Assembly: GCA_003838145.1 (NCBI GenBank)
Contig: QYZZ01000010.1
Coordinates: 1-33,624 of the forward strand
Direction of reading: 5' to 3'
Source: Tindallia sp. MSAO_Bac2
GTDB lineage: Bacteria; Bacillota; Clostridia; Peptostreptococcales; Tindalliaceae
DNA length: 33,624 nucleotides
Position 1 is the stretch's first letter. Each line of letters opens with the position of its first letter. Below are positions 15,976 through 26,269 of the stretch, one piece after another. The position numbers and the translations under genes are program-made. The notes under the pieces were generated by a model. It saw nothing but the letters and a program-made list of their open reading frames with translations. It did not search any database and had not been told where the DNA came from.

Positions 15976-17205
15976 TCAGAACATTTCTGGTATATTGTGT
16001 CTGATCCATCGGAGAGCTGCTGAAATAAGAACGTTTAATATGGCAGCTAGAGGCACGGCGATAAGCAGTCCCAGGAAGCCCCACAAAGAACCGCCTACCA
16101 GAAGTGCCAGAATAATGACGGTTGGATGAAGGCCGACGCGCTGTCCGACAATTCGAGGAGAAACAACACTGCTTTCTGTTTGTTGAATAATAACAAAAGC
16201 AATAATAACCCAAAGTGCCTTGATGGGGGTATCCAGGAAAGCTATAATAGCTGCCGGGATACCCCCCAATATTGGGCCGAGATAAGGGATGATGTTGGTA
16301 ATACCGGCTATTATTCCAATCAGAATGGCGAATTCCACTCCCAGAATAATCAGGGCAAGGCCACTGGCTACCCCCACAAACAGGGCAACCAGAAGTTGTC
16401 CACGTATAAATCCGCTTAACACCCGATCTACCTGGTTTGCCAGCGGGAAAACCCATTTCTGAGAAAAAACAGGAACGGATTCCTTGATTAAATCAGCAAT
16501 CTTCCTTTCGTCTTTCATAAAATAGAAAGTTAAAACCGGAATAGTAACAATGTAAACCAGGCTGGATATAATGGAACCAACCTGGGTGGCCAGATTCCCT
16601 AAAGAATTAAATAGGAAATTTGTAATGGTACTGAAATCAAGATTAAAAAATTCCAGAATTTCCTGAGGGTGCTCAGGTAAAAACTCAACACCGGACAGAG
16701 TCTGCTGGTACCAGCCTTCAAAACCATGGTAAAGTGCCATGCTGAACTCTGGAAGCTGCTCTCCCAGCCTGCGCAGTTCCTCTGCAATACTGGGCACCAA
16801 TGTATAGAATAAAAACACAATAAGGAATATGCCGGAAAGAAATAAAACCAGCACAGACCAGACGCGGGGTAGTCTGGTTGTTTTCATTATCCACTCTATA
16901 ACAGGTGAAAAAGCATAAGCGATGACAGCGGAAATAATAAAAGGTGTCAGCATGGGCAGGATGGCACCACGCCTGAGGTATAGCCAAAAAAGCATAGTGA
17001 ATCCCAGCAGTAAAAGGAAAATGGCCTTCAGATGATCCGGTTTGAATACCAGCCTTTTCGATGCTTCAACATGTCGGTTCCCGATGTGAATCAGATAATA
17101 TGTACAGGCAATAATTAGAATAAGAATAGAAATAAGCAGGACTTTTGAAAGAAAAGATGTAAATAATCCGGTATCCAGCATATCCAGCAGTGTTTCTATT
17201 TCCAT
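15976..17205 (-). CDS. AI-2E family membrane transporter
   Basis: A 409-residue polytopic membrane protein of the AI-2E (UPF0118) family. Hydrophobic segments are seen at about 15-38, 60-80, 83-105, 115-140, 215-240, 270-300, 305-330 and 350-395, with the family's arrangement of an N-terminal group, a loop and a C-terminal group. The motifs YLGPILGGIPAA and VVSPRIVGQRVGLHP match the family. Members have been linked to export of autoinducer-2 and, in other bacteria, to Na+/H+ antiport, so substrate is open. GGGGAG precedes the ATG. It is convergent with the HD-GYP-type gene, with only 34 bases between stops and no clear terminator, and divergent from the SLH gene. Confidence 0.9.
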   Translation of the reverse strand: MEIETLLDMLDTGLFTSFLSKVLLISILILIIACTYYLIHIGNRHVEASKRLVFKPDHLKAIFLLLLGFTMLFWLYLRRGAILPMLTPFIISAVIAYAFSPVIEWIMKTTRLPRVWSVLVLFLSGIFLIVFLFYTLVPSIAEELRRLGEQLPEFSMALYHGFEGWYQQTLSGVEFLPEHPQEILEFFNLDFSTITNFLFNSLGNLATQVGSIISSLVYIVTIPVLTFYFMKDERKIADLIKESVPVFSQKWVFPLANQVDRVLSGFIRGQLLVALFVGVASGLALIILGVEFAILIGIIAGITNIIPYLGPILGGIPAAIIAFLDTPIKALWVIIAFVIIQQTESSVVSPRIVGQRVGLHPTVIILALLVGGSLWGFLGLLIAVPLAAILNVLISAALRWIRHNIPEMF

Positions 17206-17394
17206 TTTGAGCTCCCCTTTCTATTGACAGGATCAAGTCTTTCAACTAGTAGTATAACGTATTTAGTTTGAAAAATCTTTACCCGGATGCAACTTCTCTA
17301 ACGAAAATTCGTATATATAGTTGGATAAAGCAGTTGTATTTACATATGCGGATAGCAGGATAGCCAAATTGAAAATAGAATGGAGGAAACAGAG

Positions 17395-19755
17395 ATGATG
17401 AAAAAAAGCCACTGGGTAAAAATGGTACTGGTTTTTTCGCTGGTTCTTGCAATGTGTTTCACAACATATGCTGAAACACAAATGCATGTAAGTCCGGAAA
17501 ACATGCAACCCCTTCCTGAACCTGCACCCATACCAATTCGTGAGGTTCAGGACCAGGCCGAAGCGGGTCAGGATTATGTAGAACCGGGGATTACGCCTGA
17601 AATGAGCCGGGAGGAAGCACTGGATATTGCGAAGGAATCCTTGTACACCTATGCCGGTCTGGATCTTGAGGCAAAAGCTTATCAGGTAGGAACGGAATAC
17701 AGAAGAGACTGGCAAAGCCCGGAAAGCTATGTATGGTCCATCTACCTTCACTTCAGCGATCCGGGAGAATACGTGTCAGCTGGCGTGACTCTGGAAGCAT
17801 CAACAGGTAAAATACTGGACTTGCATCATGATTCCGGAAGCTACACCGGTAGCGGAAGACGTCCATTAACACTGACCAAAGAAGAAGCAAAAGATAAAGC
17901 GGAAGCTTATATCAGATTGCTGGCACCCGGAAAACTGGAACAGAGCAAAAATGTTGAAGTACAGGACTATTATGGATATGGCAGCTCTTCACTTTATCAA
18001 TTTCAATATATTGGTGAAGTTCAGGGAATACCCTACGATGCAAATTTTATCAACATAAGCATCGATGGAACCACTGGAGAACTTAGGAGCTATAATCATC
18101 GGTGGGACGAAGATGCGGATTTACCTTCTCCGGAAGGTGCGATTACCAAAGGAGAAGCGAGAGTAATCCTTGATGACTATTCAGAGGTAGAATTATTTTA
18201 TCTGCCCATCAGAGATGAGTTTCAATATGAAGCTGTTCCCCAAAATTTTCGTATTGCTTATCGACTGAATCAGGGCATGGTGGGCATGATTGATGCCCAC
18301 ACAGGAAAACCGATAGACTGGAGTGGAAAAGAAGAGGGATTGGAAACTCACAGGATGGATATATCCAATGAAAGAAAGGAAGAAATACTCAAAAAAGGCG
18401 AAAAACCGGAATACCGCCCACAACCACTAAACCAGCAGGAGGCAGAAAAACTGGCTCTTCAGCTGGCGGAGAAAATATCCGGCAAAAACGTTCAAATCAA
18501 CACATCGCAGTATTCCGAAGGTGAAGGATATTGGGAAAGCTCAGGAAGAAAAGTCTGGCATATGGAATTTACCGCAGAAAATGAAGAAGGTTCCATTAAC
18601 GGCAGGGTGATGCTGGATGCGGAGACAGCTGAACTAATTGCCTACAATTATTGGTATTATGGATACCCGACGGCTGAAAACGGAGAAGCAGTTCTGAGCT
18701 GGGAAGAAGGATATGAAAAGGCAGTTGAACTGATCGAGCAATATCACCCTTATCTGATTGATGAAATCAAAACCGAACAGAAAATGCTAGAGTTTCCGCA
18801 ATTTGCGGAAGAATCAGAATGGATTTCTCCTGAATATAATTATCAGTTTACGCGAAAAATCGGAAATGCATTTTACGATGAAAACAGCATTATGGTTAAC
18901 ATCAACCGGTATACTGGAGAAATACAAAACTATACTGCCCGCTGGGCTCCCGGTTTAACACTGCCGTCCCAGGATCGGATTATGACTGCTGATCAGGCAT
19001 TAAGAATGCTTCGGGAACAGTTTGAACTTGAATTGGCCTATACTCGAATCAATGTCAGCACCGACTATATGAAACCGGAATACAATAAAAGGTTAGTATA
19101 TCGATGGCGGCCTGTTGACCCATCATCTCCCATGACCTATATTGATGCGCATGACGGTACTCCGCTGGACTACAGTGGGCGAAGCATTCCCGGAAGGGAC
19201 AGGGAAGCTTTCGAAAAAGCAATAAGTGGACATTGGGTTGAAAGAACCGCAAAGCTTTTAGCGCAACAGGGAATTATTGAAATGGAAAATTTTAAACCGG
19301 AAGAAGAAATAAGTCGGATTGATGCCGTAAAAATGATGGTTAAAATAAGGGAAACTGACTACAATGTTGGTTACAGGATGGAAGGCGGAGAAGATGTTCG
19401 TTTTGTTGATGTGATGGACCAGGACGAAGATTTTCGGTATATCCAGTGGGCCATAAGATACGGGATCATAAACAACAAGCCGGAGGCATTTCAGCGTGAG
19501 GAAACGGTGAGCAGAGAGGAAATGGCGCAAATGATGGTTAATATGTTGGGTTACCAGCGATTATCACAGGCATCGGATATTTTTTCGTTAAACTACGAGG
19601 ATGTGCAGGATATTTCAGAAAAGCACAAAGGTGCTGTAGCCATTAGCAAAGGCCTGGAGCTGATAAGCCCGGACCAAACCTCTTTCAGACCAAAGGATGC
19701 TTCGACGATGGCTGAAACGGCGGATATGCTCTACAAAGCTTCTGGATTATTCTAA
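17395..19755 (+). CDS. Secreted YcdB/YcdC-repeat protein with three SLH domains
   Basis: A 786-residue secreted surface protein. A signal peptide (positive MMKKSHWVK, hydrophobic core, TYA-ET cleavage region) ends near residue 28. The body contains tandem YcdB/YcdC-type (PepSY-like) units, recognisable from repeated 'sREEALDIAKE', 'TKEEAKDKAEAY' and 'NQQEAEKLALQLAEK' helices followed by 'aetGkil' or 'TGEL' strands. Proteins of this type are thought to restrain or modulate extracellular proteases, but their role is unproven. Three SLH domains (from about 613, 668 and 736) should anchor it to cell-wall polymer. ATG 17395 was chosen for GGAGG eight bases upstream. The 189-base upstream spacer holds a TTGACA (17224-17229) without a well-spaced -10. 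A strong terminator follows. Confidence 0.88.
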   Translation: MMKKSHWVKMVLVFSLVLAMCFTTYAETQMHVSPENMQPLPEPAPIPIREVQDQAEAGQDYVEPGITPEMSREEALDIAKESLYTYAGLDLEAKAYQVGTEYRRDWQSPESYVWSIYLHFSDPGEYVSAGVTLEASTGKILDLHHDSGSYTGSGRRPLTLTKEEAKDKAEAYIRLLAPGKLEQSKNVEVQDYYGYGSSSLYQFQYIGEVQGIPYDANFINISIDGTTGELRSYNHRWDEDADLPSPEGAITKGEARVILDDYSEVELFYLPIRDEFQYEAVPQNFRIAYRLNQGMVGMIDAHTGKPIDWSGKEEGLETHRMDISNERKEEILKKGEKPEYRPQPLNQQEAEKLALQLAEKISGKNVQINTSQYSEGEGYWESSGRKVWHMEFTAENEEGSINGRVMLDAETAELIAYNYWYYGYPTAENGEAVLSWEEGYEKAVELIEQYHPYLIDEIKTEQKMLEFPQFAEESEWISPEYNYQFTRKIGNAFYDENSIMVNINRYTGEIQNYTARWAPGLTLPSQDRIMTADQALRMLREQFELELAYTRINVSTDYMKPEYNKRLVYRWRPVDPSSPMTYIDAHDGTPLDYSGRSIPGRDREAFEKAISGHWVERTAKLLAQQGIIEMENFKPEEEISRIDAVKMMVKIRETDYNVGYRMEGGEDVRFVDVMDQDEDFRYIQWAIRYGIINNKPEAFQREETVSREEMAQMMVNMLGYQRLSQASDIFSLNYEDVQDISEKHKGAVAISKGLELISPDQTSFRPKDASTMAETADMLYKASGLF

Positions 19756-19783
19756 AGCTATAAAAGGCCAGAATAATTATCCT

Positions 19784-19826
19784 AAAAAAGCCAGACAACT
19801 GTTATAATATAGTTGTACTGGCTTTT
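19784..19826 (+). terminator. Terminator after the SLH protein gene
   Basis: AAAAGCCAG-ACAACT (19786-19800) pairs with AGTTGT (19811-19816) and CTGGCTTTT (19818-19826), with a single bulged A. The loop is 10 bases. It is a long stem ending in T residues. Confidence 0.88.
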
Positions 19827-19874
19827 CCAATGGAGGGCTTTAAATTACTTTTTGACGAATGGAGATGATGATTT

Positions 19875-21587
19875 TTGTCAAGAATGGAAAGGCGAAGGTT
19901 AATCGAAGAAAAGAGGAAAATCAGGAAAATTAAATGGATGCTGGTACTGGCATTTGCCGCATCAACGGTGTTTTTTTATTTTTTAGGTCCTTACTTCTTT
20001 GGCACTCTTCCCTGGCAACAGGAGCAAGTGGAAACCTATAACGTTATCTTTGATGATAAAGGACACGATGTATCCTTTTTTATAGAAGAAAATATTGTTT
20101 TTTTGCCTTTGGACTGGGTGGAAGAAAATATTATCGGAGAGGTGAAAACATTAAACAATCCTTTGCGGGTGCGTATGATTATTGATAAGAGTCAGCTCCT
20201 GTATGAAGACCTGGAGCTGACCGAATTTATGACGGAGAGCGAAATATTTGCTGATATTAGTCTGGTTGAAGTGGAGAATCAGCATTATTTCCCTCTTTCA
20301 GGACTGGATCCGCTGTTGAAGCAGGAAACCCAATATCATCCGGAAACGGATATGGTAACGATAGACATAGTAAACAAGCCATATCAAACGGGCATTGTGG
20401 CTGAAGAAACAGAACTGAAAGAAAATACCGGTTTTTTCAGCCGTGGAGTCGGAGTGGTAAATGATGGCGAGAAAGTCCGGGTTCTGGAAATTGGAGAGGA
20501 TTACACTTTTATAAGAAAAACTAATGGGCTAATGGGATATTTATCAAACTCATCTTTGGAATCCATACAAAGGCAAGAACCGGAGCGGGATAAATTAACT
20601 TTAGGGCATGTTACACCGGAAGTGCTGGATCATCCTTTTGGAATGGTATGGGAATACGTAGGGAATTCACATCCTGACCGCAGTAACGATGAAAAAATTC
20701 CTGCTTTGTCCGTGGTTTCACCCACCTGGTTTGATCTGGAAAATGAACATGGTGATCTGACTGGAAAGGCCCAGTTTCGGTACGCCTCGTATATGAGGGA
20801 TCGGGGCTACCAGATATGGGGGCTGGTAACCAACTCCTTTGATCCGGACATGACAGAGTCTTTTCTCATGAACAGGGAAGCGCAGGATCATTTTACCCGA
20901 CAACTGCTTTTGTACGCTTCTTTGTACCAAATGGAAGGCATAAACATAGATTTTGAAAATATTCATTATCGAAATCAGGATGCATTCACCGATTTTGTTC
21001 GACGGTTTTCCGAAAAAATGAAAGATCAGGATCTGATAATCTCCATTGATGTTACCATTCCCGGAGGAAGTTTAAACTGGTCACAGGTCTATGACCGGAC
21101 CAGCCTGGCTCCTCTGGTGGATTATGTTTGTGTGATGACCTATGATGAGCACTGGGGCAGCAGCCCGGTGGCCGGATCTGTTGCTTCTCTTGGATGGGTG
21201 GAAAACGGAATACAAAATACGTTGAGGGAGGTACCGGCGGAAAAAACAGTATTAGGATTGCCTTTTTATACACGTCTGTGGGAAGAAACAACTCAGCCGG
21301 ATGGAAATGTGTCTGTTTCATCCAGAGCCTTGGGCATGGAATATGCACAAAGCATTTTGCAGGAAAATGGGATAGAGAAAGAAGACTGGGAATGGCAGGA
21401 GGAAGCCGGTCAGTATTATGCGGAATATGAAGCTGAAGGAAATCGATACCGTGTCTGGCTGGAGGAAGAACGTTCTATAGAAAGAAAATCTGCTTTAGTC
21501 GCAGAGTACGGGTTAGCAGGTTTTGCCGGATGGCGAAAAGGATTTGAAAAACCTTCCATATGGGATGTTTTGGAGAATGCTCTTTAA
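19875..21587 (+). CDS. Membrane-anchored GH18-family glycosidase-like protein
   Basis: A 570-residue protein with a basic N-terminus, one membrane segment (about 24-44) and a large extracellular part. Residues about 55-170 resemble the copper amine oxidase-like N-terminal module found on Firmicute surface proteins. About 175-235 resembles a bacterial SH3-like domain. About 240-565 is a glycoside hydrolase family 18 barrel like those of spore-cortex or wall hydrolases (YaaH type). The active-site strand reads GINIDFEN, with D359 and the catalytic E361. N357 replaces the first aspartate of DxDxE, as is common in the YaaH group. YVCVMTYDEHWG and the closing GFAGWRKG are family blocks. It probably acts on peptidoglycan. 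The TTG start at 19875 is uncertain, and ATG 19884 is three codons inside. Confidence 0.85.
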   Translation: MSRMERRRLIEEKRKIRKIKWMLVLAFAASTVFFYFLGPYFFGTLPWQQEQVETYNVIFDDKGHDVSFFIEENIVFLPLDWVEENIIGEVKTLNNPLRVRMIIDKSQLLYEDLELTEFMTESEIFADISLVEVENQHYFPLSGLDPLLKQETQYHPETDMVTIDIVNKPYQTGIVAEETELKENTGFFSRGVGVVNDGEKVRVLEIGEDYTFIRKTNGLMGYLSNSSLESIQRQEPERDKLTLGHVTPEVLDHPFGMVWEYVGNSHPDRSNDEKIPALSVVSPTWFDLENEHGDLTGKAQFRYASYMRDRGYQIWGLVTNSFDPDMTESFLMNREAQDHFTRQLLLYASLYQMEGINIDFENIHYRNQDAFTDFVRRFSEKMKDQDLIISIDVTIPGGSLNWSQVYDRTSLAPLVDYVCVMTYDEHWGSSPVAGSVASLGWVENGIQNTLREVPAEKTVLGLPFYTRLWEETTQPDGNVSVSSRALGMEYAQSILQENGIEKEDWEWQEEAGQYYAEYEAEGNRYRVWLEEERSIERKSALVAEYGLAGFAGWRKGFEKPSIWDVLENAL

Positions 21588-21600
21588 ATCAGCGAAACAG

Positions 21601-21622
21601 ATGAAATAATTAATGATTTCAT
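21601..21622. repeat. Small inverted repeat between GH18 and GGT-like genes
   Basis: ATGAAAT (21601-21607) and ATTTCAT (21616-21622) flank an eight-base AT-rich loop. There is no T-run, so it is at best a weak hairpin or an operator. Confidence 0.3.
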
Positions 21623-21671
21623 GTAAAATAAATGAAAGACCTCAAATAATTTAAATGGAAAGGGGATCAAT

Positions 21672-23279
21672 ATGAATTTTTCATCCTTGGAATATCCTTA
21701 TCCGTCAAAAAGAAACCTGTTATACAGTAATCGTGGAATGGTAGCCACATCACAACCACTGGCCGCACAGGCAGGACTTGATATGCTTAAAAAAGGCGGT
21801 AATGCCATAGATGCGGCAATTGCTACTGCTGCCTGCTTAACAGTTGTTGAGCCTACTTCCAACGGTATTGGTGGTGATGCTTTTGCAATAATCTGGACAG
21901 AAGGAAATCTTCATGGGTTAAATGCCAGTGGACCGGCTCCGAAGGAATTATCACTGGAATACTTTGAAAAACAGGGTTTGAAAGAGATGCCTGCTTACGG
22001 TCCGATTCCAATAACTGTACCCGGAGCTCCTGCAGCCTGGGCAGAATTGTCGGAGCGTTTCGGGAACCTTTCTCTCCAGACGGTCCTAAAACCGGCCATA
22101 AACTATGCTCGGTACGGTTACCCGGTAACGCCCGCCACTTCATATTTCTGGAAAAAAGCGCATAACAACGCTCTTGCAAATTATCAGGGTGATGTATTTA
22201 AGCATTGGTTTGAGACATTTGCACCTGAGGGCAGAGCGCCGGAACCGGGCGAAATATGGAAATCGGAAGGACATGCCAGAACATTAGAAGCCATTGCCAG
22301 AACGGAAGGAAGAGACTTTTATGAAGGTGATACAGCTGAAAGGATAGAAACTTTCCTGTCTAATCATCAGGGGAAACTGAAAAAAAGCGATCTGGAAAAA
22401 TACCGGGTACGCTGGGAAAAACCGATATCTGTATCCTATCGGGGATATGATGTCTGGGAAATACCTCCCAATGGCCAGGGAATGATTGCGCTGCAGGCTC
22501 TTTCAATTCTCCAGGGTATGGAGCTGGATCCTGTAGAAAATGCAGAAACAGTGCATCGGATCATTGAATCATTGAAACTGGCGTTTACAGATGGAAAAGC
22601 GCATATTGCAGATCCGGACTATATGACGGTGACTGCGGAGGAATTACTGTCTAAAGAGTACATCGATTCCCGTCGAAAGCTGATTGGTGAAAACGCCATC
22701 GAACCGGAATCGGGGCTTCCACCAAGGGGTGGAACGGTTTACCTTGCAGCGGCGGATAATGAAGGCAATATGATTTCCATGATTCAAAGCAATTACATGG
22801 GATTCGGGTCCGGAGTAGTGGTTCCGGACACAGGCATTGCATTACACAACCGCGGACACAACTTTTCCCTGGACCCAAGACACCCGAACTGTCTGGCGCC
22901 GGATAAAAGACCTTACCATACCATTATACCGGGATTTTTGACAAAAAACGGAAAACCCCTAGGACCTTTCGGAGTTATGGGTGGATTTATGCAGCCACAG
23001 GGACATCTTCAGTTGCTAACGAAGATAATTGACTTTCAGCTGAATCCTCAGGCAGCTCTTGATGCACCCCGCTGGCAATGGATGGGAGGAAAAAGAATAG
23101 AAGTGGAACAAAACTATCCGGAAACGTTAATACATCAATTGGTGGAAAAAGGTCATGATATAGTGATACAGAGGGAAAAGGGAAGTTTTGGCAGAGGACA
23201 GATGATTTTGCGCAATGAAGAGGGAGTTCTTTGCGGCGCAACTGAGCCCAGAACCGATGGCTGCGTTGCTGTTTGGTAA
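21672..23279 (+). CDS. Gamma-glutamyltransferase-family protein (YwrD/HpxW-like)
   Basis: A 535-residue Ntn-hydrolase of the gamma-glutamyltransferase family, normally self-cleaved to free a catalytic threonine. That residue is T355 in RGGT-VYLAAADNEGNM. KKGGNAIDAAIA near the N-terminus and SNGIGGDAF are family blocks, and FGVMGGFMQPQGH lies in the small subunit. The sequence after the nucleophile (MIQSNYMGFGSG and GIALHNRGHNFSLDP) matches the YwrD/HpxW-like branch rather than classical secreted GGT. No signal peptide is present, so it should be cytoplasmic. It may act as an amidohydrolase on small amides. Glutathione use is not established. AAAGGGG lies before the ATG. The next gene begins 38 bases later and may be co-transcribed. 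Confidence 0.9.
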   Translation: MNFSSLEYPYPSKRNLLYSNRGMVATSQPLAAQAGLDMLKKGGNAIDAAIATAACLTVVEPTSNGIGGDAFAIIWTEGNLHGLNASGPAPKELSLEYFEKQGLKEMPAYGPIPITVPGAPAAWAELSERFGNLSLQTVLKPAINYARYGYPVTPATSYFWKKAHNNALANYQGDVFKHWFETFAPEGRAPEPGEIWKSEGHARTLEAIARTEGRDFYEGDTAERIETFLSNHQGKLKKSDLEKYRVRWEKPISVSYRGYDVWEIPPNGQGMIALQALSILQGMELDPVENAETVHRIIESLKLAFTDGKAHIADPDYMTVTAEELLSKEYIDSRRKLIGENAIEPESGLPPRGGTVYLAAADNEGNMISMIQSNYMGFGSGVVVPDTGIALHNRGHNFSLDPRHPNCLAPDKRPYHTIIPGFLTKNGKPLGPFGVMGGFMQPQGHLQLLTKIIDFQLNPQAALDAPRWQWMGGKRIEVEQNYPETLIHQLVEKGHDIVIQREKGSFGRGQMILRNEEGVLCGATEPRTDGCVAVW

Positions 23280-23317
23280 AATAATGTTAATATATGAAAT
23301 AATGTATTGGGGAGACA

Positions 23318-24022
23318 GTGAAACGGATGGAGAGAGCAGGTAAAAAGTTGTCAAAAATTAAATACTGGCAGATTATCTCAATGCTGATGATTTGGACACT
23401 ACTGGTTCTTTACCCAAACCCAATGAGATTGGCACAAAGCATCTACCGGATCGGTAACCCGCCGGTAAATCCGGAAGGAGTGCTTCATCTGCTGGAAGAA
23501 GCTCCTTTCGAGCCGGAAGAGCTGGAACGATTCGTGCTCGGAGAAATACCTTATCAGTATGACTGGGTAACCTTCGGGGTTCCATGGTACTTTCCTACCC
23601 TGGAAGAAGCATTGCATAATATGACCGGCGACTGCAAAAGCCGATTTGTTGTTCTTGCATCTCTTTTTGAAGCCAGAGATATCCCTTACAGGATGAGCTT
23701 TTCGCTTAGCCATTTTTGGGTAGTATACGAGGGGAAAACTGAAACACCAATGGAACAAATCCAAAATGCTTTTTTGTTGAGGGAAGAAGATGGATCCTTA
23801 AGCGTTCAAGTGCCCCGGGAGGATCGCAACCAGATCTGGAATAACTTCCGGGAAGGATTTTGGGATTATATGCCAACACATAGAAAAGTAATGCTCCTCT
23901 CCGGGTTTGCCGTTGCGGCTGCCTTATTAATCCTTACAAAGGCGTCACGTAAAAAATTCAATGAAGAGACAATGGCGATTTTACCGCATTACAATGACAG
24001 AGAAGGAACAGATATGGTATAA
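23318..24022 (+). CDS. Membrane protein with transglutaminase-like core
   Basis: A 234-residue protein with membrane segments at about 17-32 and 190-208 and an external region between them. That region contains a transglutaminase/cysteine-protease-like core: TGDC106-KSRFVVLASLFEARDIPYR followed by SH132-FWVVY. This matches the Cys and His of the catalytic triad. The third acidic residue is not obvious. A GTG start at 23318 follows GGGGAG closely. ATG 23327, three codons later, is an alternative. It follows the GGT-like gene and precedes glnS. I do not recognise a named family, and an envelope role is only inferred from topology. Confidence 0.7.
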   Translation: MKRMERAGKKLSKIKYWQIISMLMIWTLLVLYPNPMRLAQSIYRIGNPPVNPEGVLHLLEEAPFEPEELERFVLGEIPYQYDWVTFGVPWYFPTLEEALHNMTGDCKSRFVVLASLFEARDIPYRMSFSLSHFWVVYEGKTETPMEQIQNAFLLREEDGSLSVQVPREDRNQIWNNFREGFWDYMPTHRKVMLLSGFAVAAALLILTKASRKKFNEETMAILPHYNDREGTDMV

Positions 24023-24071
24023 TACACTGATAAACTGTTAAACCAATGAAAATATTAGAGGAGGGACCAGC

Positions 24072-25766
24072 ATGTCCACCGAAAACCATGTCCCGGTTTC
24101 GTCAAACTTTATTAAAAATATCATCAATGAAGACCTGAAAAACAATAAAAATGACGGTCGCGTTCATACACGTTTTCCTCCTGAACCCAACGGGTATCTT
24201 CATATTGGCCATGCAAAATCCATTTGTCTGAACTTTGGGCTTGCCAAAGAGTATGGTGGATTATGCAATTTGCGGTTTGATGACACGAACCCCTCCAAAG
24301 AAGATGTGGAATATGTAGAATCAATTCAGGAAGATGTGAAATGGCTGGGCTTCGATTGGGAAGACCGATTATTTTATGCATCGGATTATTTTGAAAAACT
24401 ATACGAATACGCTGTGGAATTAATAAAGGCCGGAAAAGCTTATGTTTGTGATTTGACAGGGGAAGAAATCCGCGAAACCCGTGGCACACTCAAGGAACCG
24501 GGAAAAGAGAGCCCGTACAGAAACAGGTCTGCAGAAGAAAATCTGGATCTTTTTCAGAGAATGAGAAACGGAGAATTTCCCGACGGAACCCGAGTACTGA
24601 GAGCGAAAATTGATATGTCTTCCCCAAACATGAATATGAGAGATCCGGTCTTGTATCGGATTGCTAAGGTAAAGCATCATCGGACGGGAGATGAATGGTG
24701 CATATATCCTATGTACGATTACGCCCATCCGCTTTCAGATGCATATGAAGGCATTACTCATTCTATTTGCACGTTGGAATTTGAAGACCACCGCCCCCTC
24801 TACGACTGGGTTCTGGATGCCCTTGATTTTCAACCACATCCACAACAGATTGAGTTCGCCAGGTTGAACCTGTCCAACACGGTAATGAGTAAGCGGAAGC
24901 TGAGAGAGCTGGTGGAAAATGGCGTAGTGGATGGATGGAACGATCCCCGCATGCCCACCATCTGTGGTCTGAGAAGAAGAGGATATACTCCGGAAGCTAT
25001 CAGAGATTTCTGCGATCGCATTGGAGTAGCCAAAAGCAATAGTGTAGTGGATATCGCATTGCTTGAACATTGTATTCGGGAAGACCTAAAACTTAAGGCA
25101 CCTCGGATGATGGGAGTTTTAAAGCCCTTGAAAATTGTAATCACAAACTACCCTGAGGATCAGAAGGAAACCCTGAAGGCTGAAAACAATCCGGAAAATC
25201 CGGATATGGGTCATCGTGAGATGATTTTTGAAAAAGAAATATATATTGAAAGCGATGACTTTATGGAAGATCCACCAAAAAAGTTTTTCCGGCTTGCGCC
25301 GGGTAAAGAAGTTCGCCTTAAATATGCATACATTATCCGTTGTGACGAAGTGGTAAGAAATCCGGAAACTGGTGACGTTGTAGAGTTGCGATGCAGTTAC
25401 GATCCGGCGTCGAAGAGTGGCAGCGATACCAGTGGAAAAAAGGTAAAAGGAACTCTGCATTGGGTTTCGAAAAACCACAGTTTGCCTGCAAAAGTAAGGC
25501 TGTACAACCATTTATTTATTGAAAAAGAAGACGAAGATACTGGTGAAACCATTACGGAAGTAAATTCTGACTCCATACAGGAAATGGAGCAGGCGCTGGT
25601 GGAACCGGGATTCAGTGAGTATGAGGCAGGACAGCAGTTCCAGTTTATGAGACATGGATATTTTGCATTGGATACTGTAGACGGTGTAAAAACCAATGAA
25701 CTGATTTTTAACCGGATTGTATCTCTGAGAGATACCTGGGCTAAAATACAAAAATCCCAAAAATAA
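24072..25766 (+). CDS. glnS: Glutaminyl-tRNA synthetase
   Basis: A 564-residue class I synthetase charging tRNA-Gln with glutamine. The first ATP-binding signature is PPEPNGYLH44-IGH47, and the second is VM272-SKRK in place of KMSKS, as in bacterial Gln[13 protein letters not shown] and [16 protein letters not shown]-type motifs distinguish GlnRS from GluRS. The C-terminal beta-barrel anticodon-binding domains occupy about 340-560 (e.g. [11 protein letters not shown]). Length is normal. GGAGG precedes the ATG. Having GlnRS means the cell need not rely on the GatCAB amidation route for Gln-tRNA, although both can coexist. It is followed closely by a response regulator and a Nudix gene. Confidence 0.97.
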   Translation: MSTENHVPVSSNFIKNIINEDLKNNKNDGRVHTRFPPEPNGYLHIGHAKSICLNFGLAKEYGGLCNLRFDDTNPSKEDVEYVESIQEDVKWLGFDWEDRLFYASDYFEKLYEYAVELIKAGKAYVCDLTGEEIRETRGTLKEPGKESPYRNRSAEENLDLFQRMRNGEFPDGTRVLRAKIDMSSPNMNMRDPVLYRIAKVKHHRTGDEWCIYPMYDYAHPLSDAYEGITHSICTLEFEDHRPLYDWVLDALDFQPHPQQIEFARLNLSNTVMSKRKLRELVENGVVDGWNDPRMPTICGLRRRGYTPEAIRDFCDRIGVAKSNSVVDIALLEHCIREDLKLKAPRMMGVLKPLKIVITNYPEDQKETLKAENNPENPDMGHREMIFEKEIYIESDDFMEDPPKKFFRLAPGKEVRLKYAYIIRCDEVVRNPETGDVVELRCSYDPASKSGSDTSGKKVKGTLHWVSKNHSLPAKVRLYNHLFIEKEDEDTGETITEVNSDSIQEMEQALVEPGFSEYEAGQQFQFMRHGYFALDTVDGVKTNELIFNRIVSLRDTWAKIQKSQK

Positions 25767-25795
25767 ATTCTAACTACCCGGAAGGTATGATAAAC

Positions 25796-26269
25796 ATGTC
25801 TGTAAATCAGGAAGCAGTAAACAATTCTTATCAATTGGACAACTCAATAGAAGAACTAAAAGCACTCATAGCTGAGGAAAACCTTATGATTTTGGTTGTT
25901 GAAGATGACCCTATGAGTCGTATTTTCATGGAAAAAATTCTGCGTCGATTGAATGTGGATGCCGACTTTGCCAAAGATGGACTGGAAGCATTGCGCATGT
26001 ACATGAAAGAAGAATATGACCTGATTTTTCTTGATATTCAGATGCCGGTTATGAACGGTTATGAAACAGCCGAACTGATAAGGCAGCAGGAAAAAATGAC
26101 GTCCATCCACGTTCCCATTGTTGCCGTTACAGCTTATGCGCTGGAAGAAGACAGAGAAAAGTGCATAAAAGTGGGAATGGATGAATATCTTCCCAAACCT
26201 GTCTCCATGGAAAACCTAATTAAAGTCATGTCGAAGTTCTGCTGTGAAGATGCTGGAGGAAAACAATGA
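25796..26269 (+). CDS. Single-domain CheY-like response regulator
   Basis: A 157-residue protein with an N-terminal extension of about 30 residues and one receiver domain without output domain. Acidic-pocket residues are in VVEDDPMSR, the phosphoacceptor is D80 in LIFLD80-IQMPVMNG, the conserved Thr is in VAVTAYA and the Lys is in YLPKPVS. The sequence resembles receivers attached to hybrid kinases, so it may be a phosphorelay shuttle. No kinase gene is adjacent, so its partner lies elsewhere. ATG 25796 was chosen since GGAAGG is 10 bases before it. ATG 25787 is too close to that site. The stop overlaps the Nudix start by four bases, giving tight coupling. Confidence 0.88.
   Translation: MSVNQEAVNNSYQLDNSIEELKALIAEENLMILVVEDDPMSRIFMEKILRRLNVDADFAKDGLEALRMYMKEEYDLIFLDIQMPVMNGYETAELIRQQEKMTSIHVPIVAVTAYALEEDREKCIKVGMDEYLPKPVSMENLIKVMSKFCCEDAGGKQ

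Noticed and set aside
15899-16456. 185-codon - strand frame inside the AI-2E transporter gene
   Set aside because: It is a shifted-frame product of the transporter, with odd composition and no start signal.
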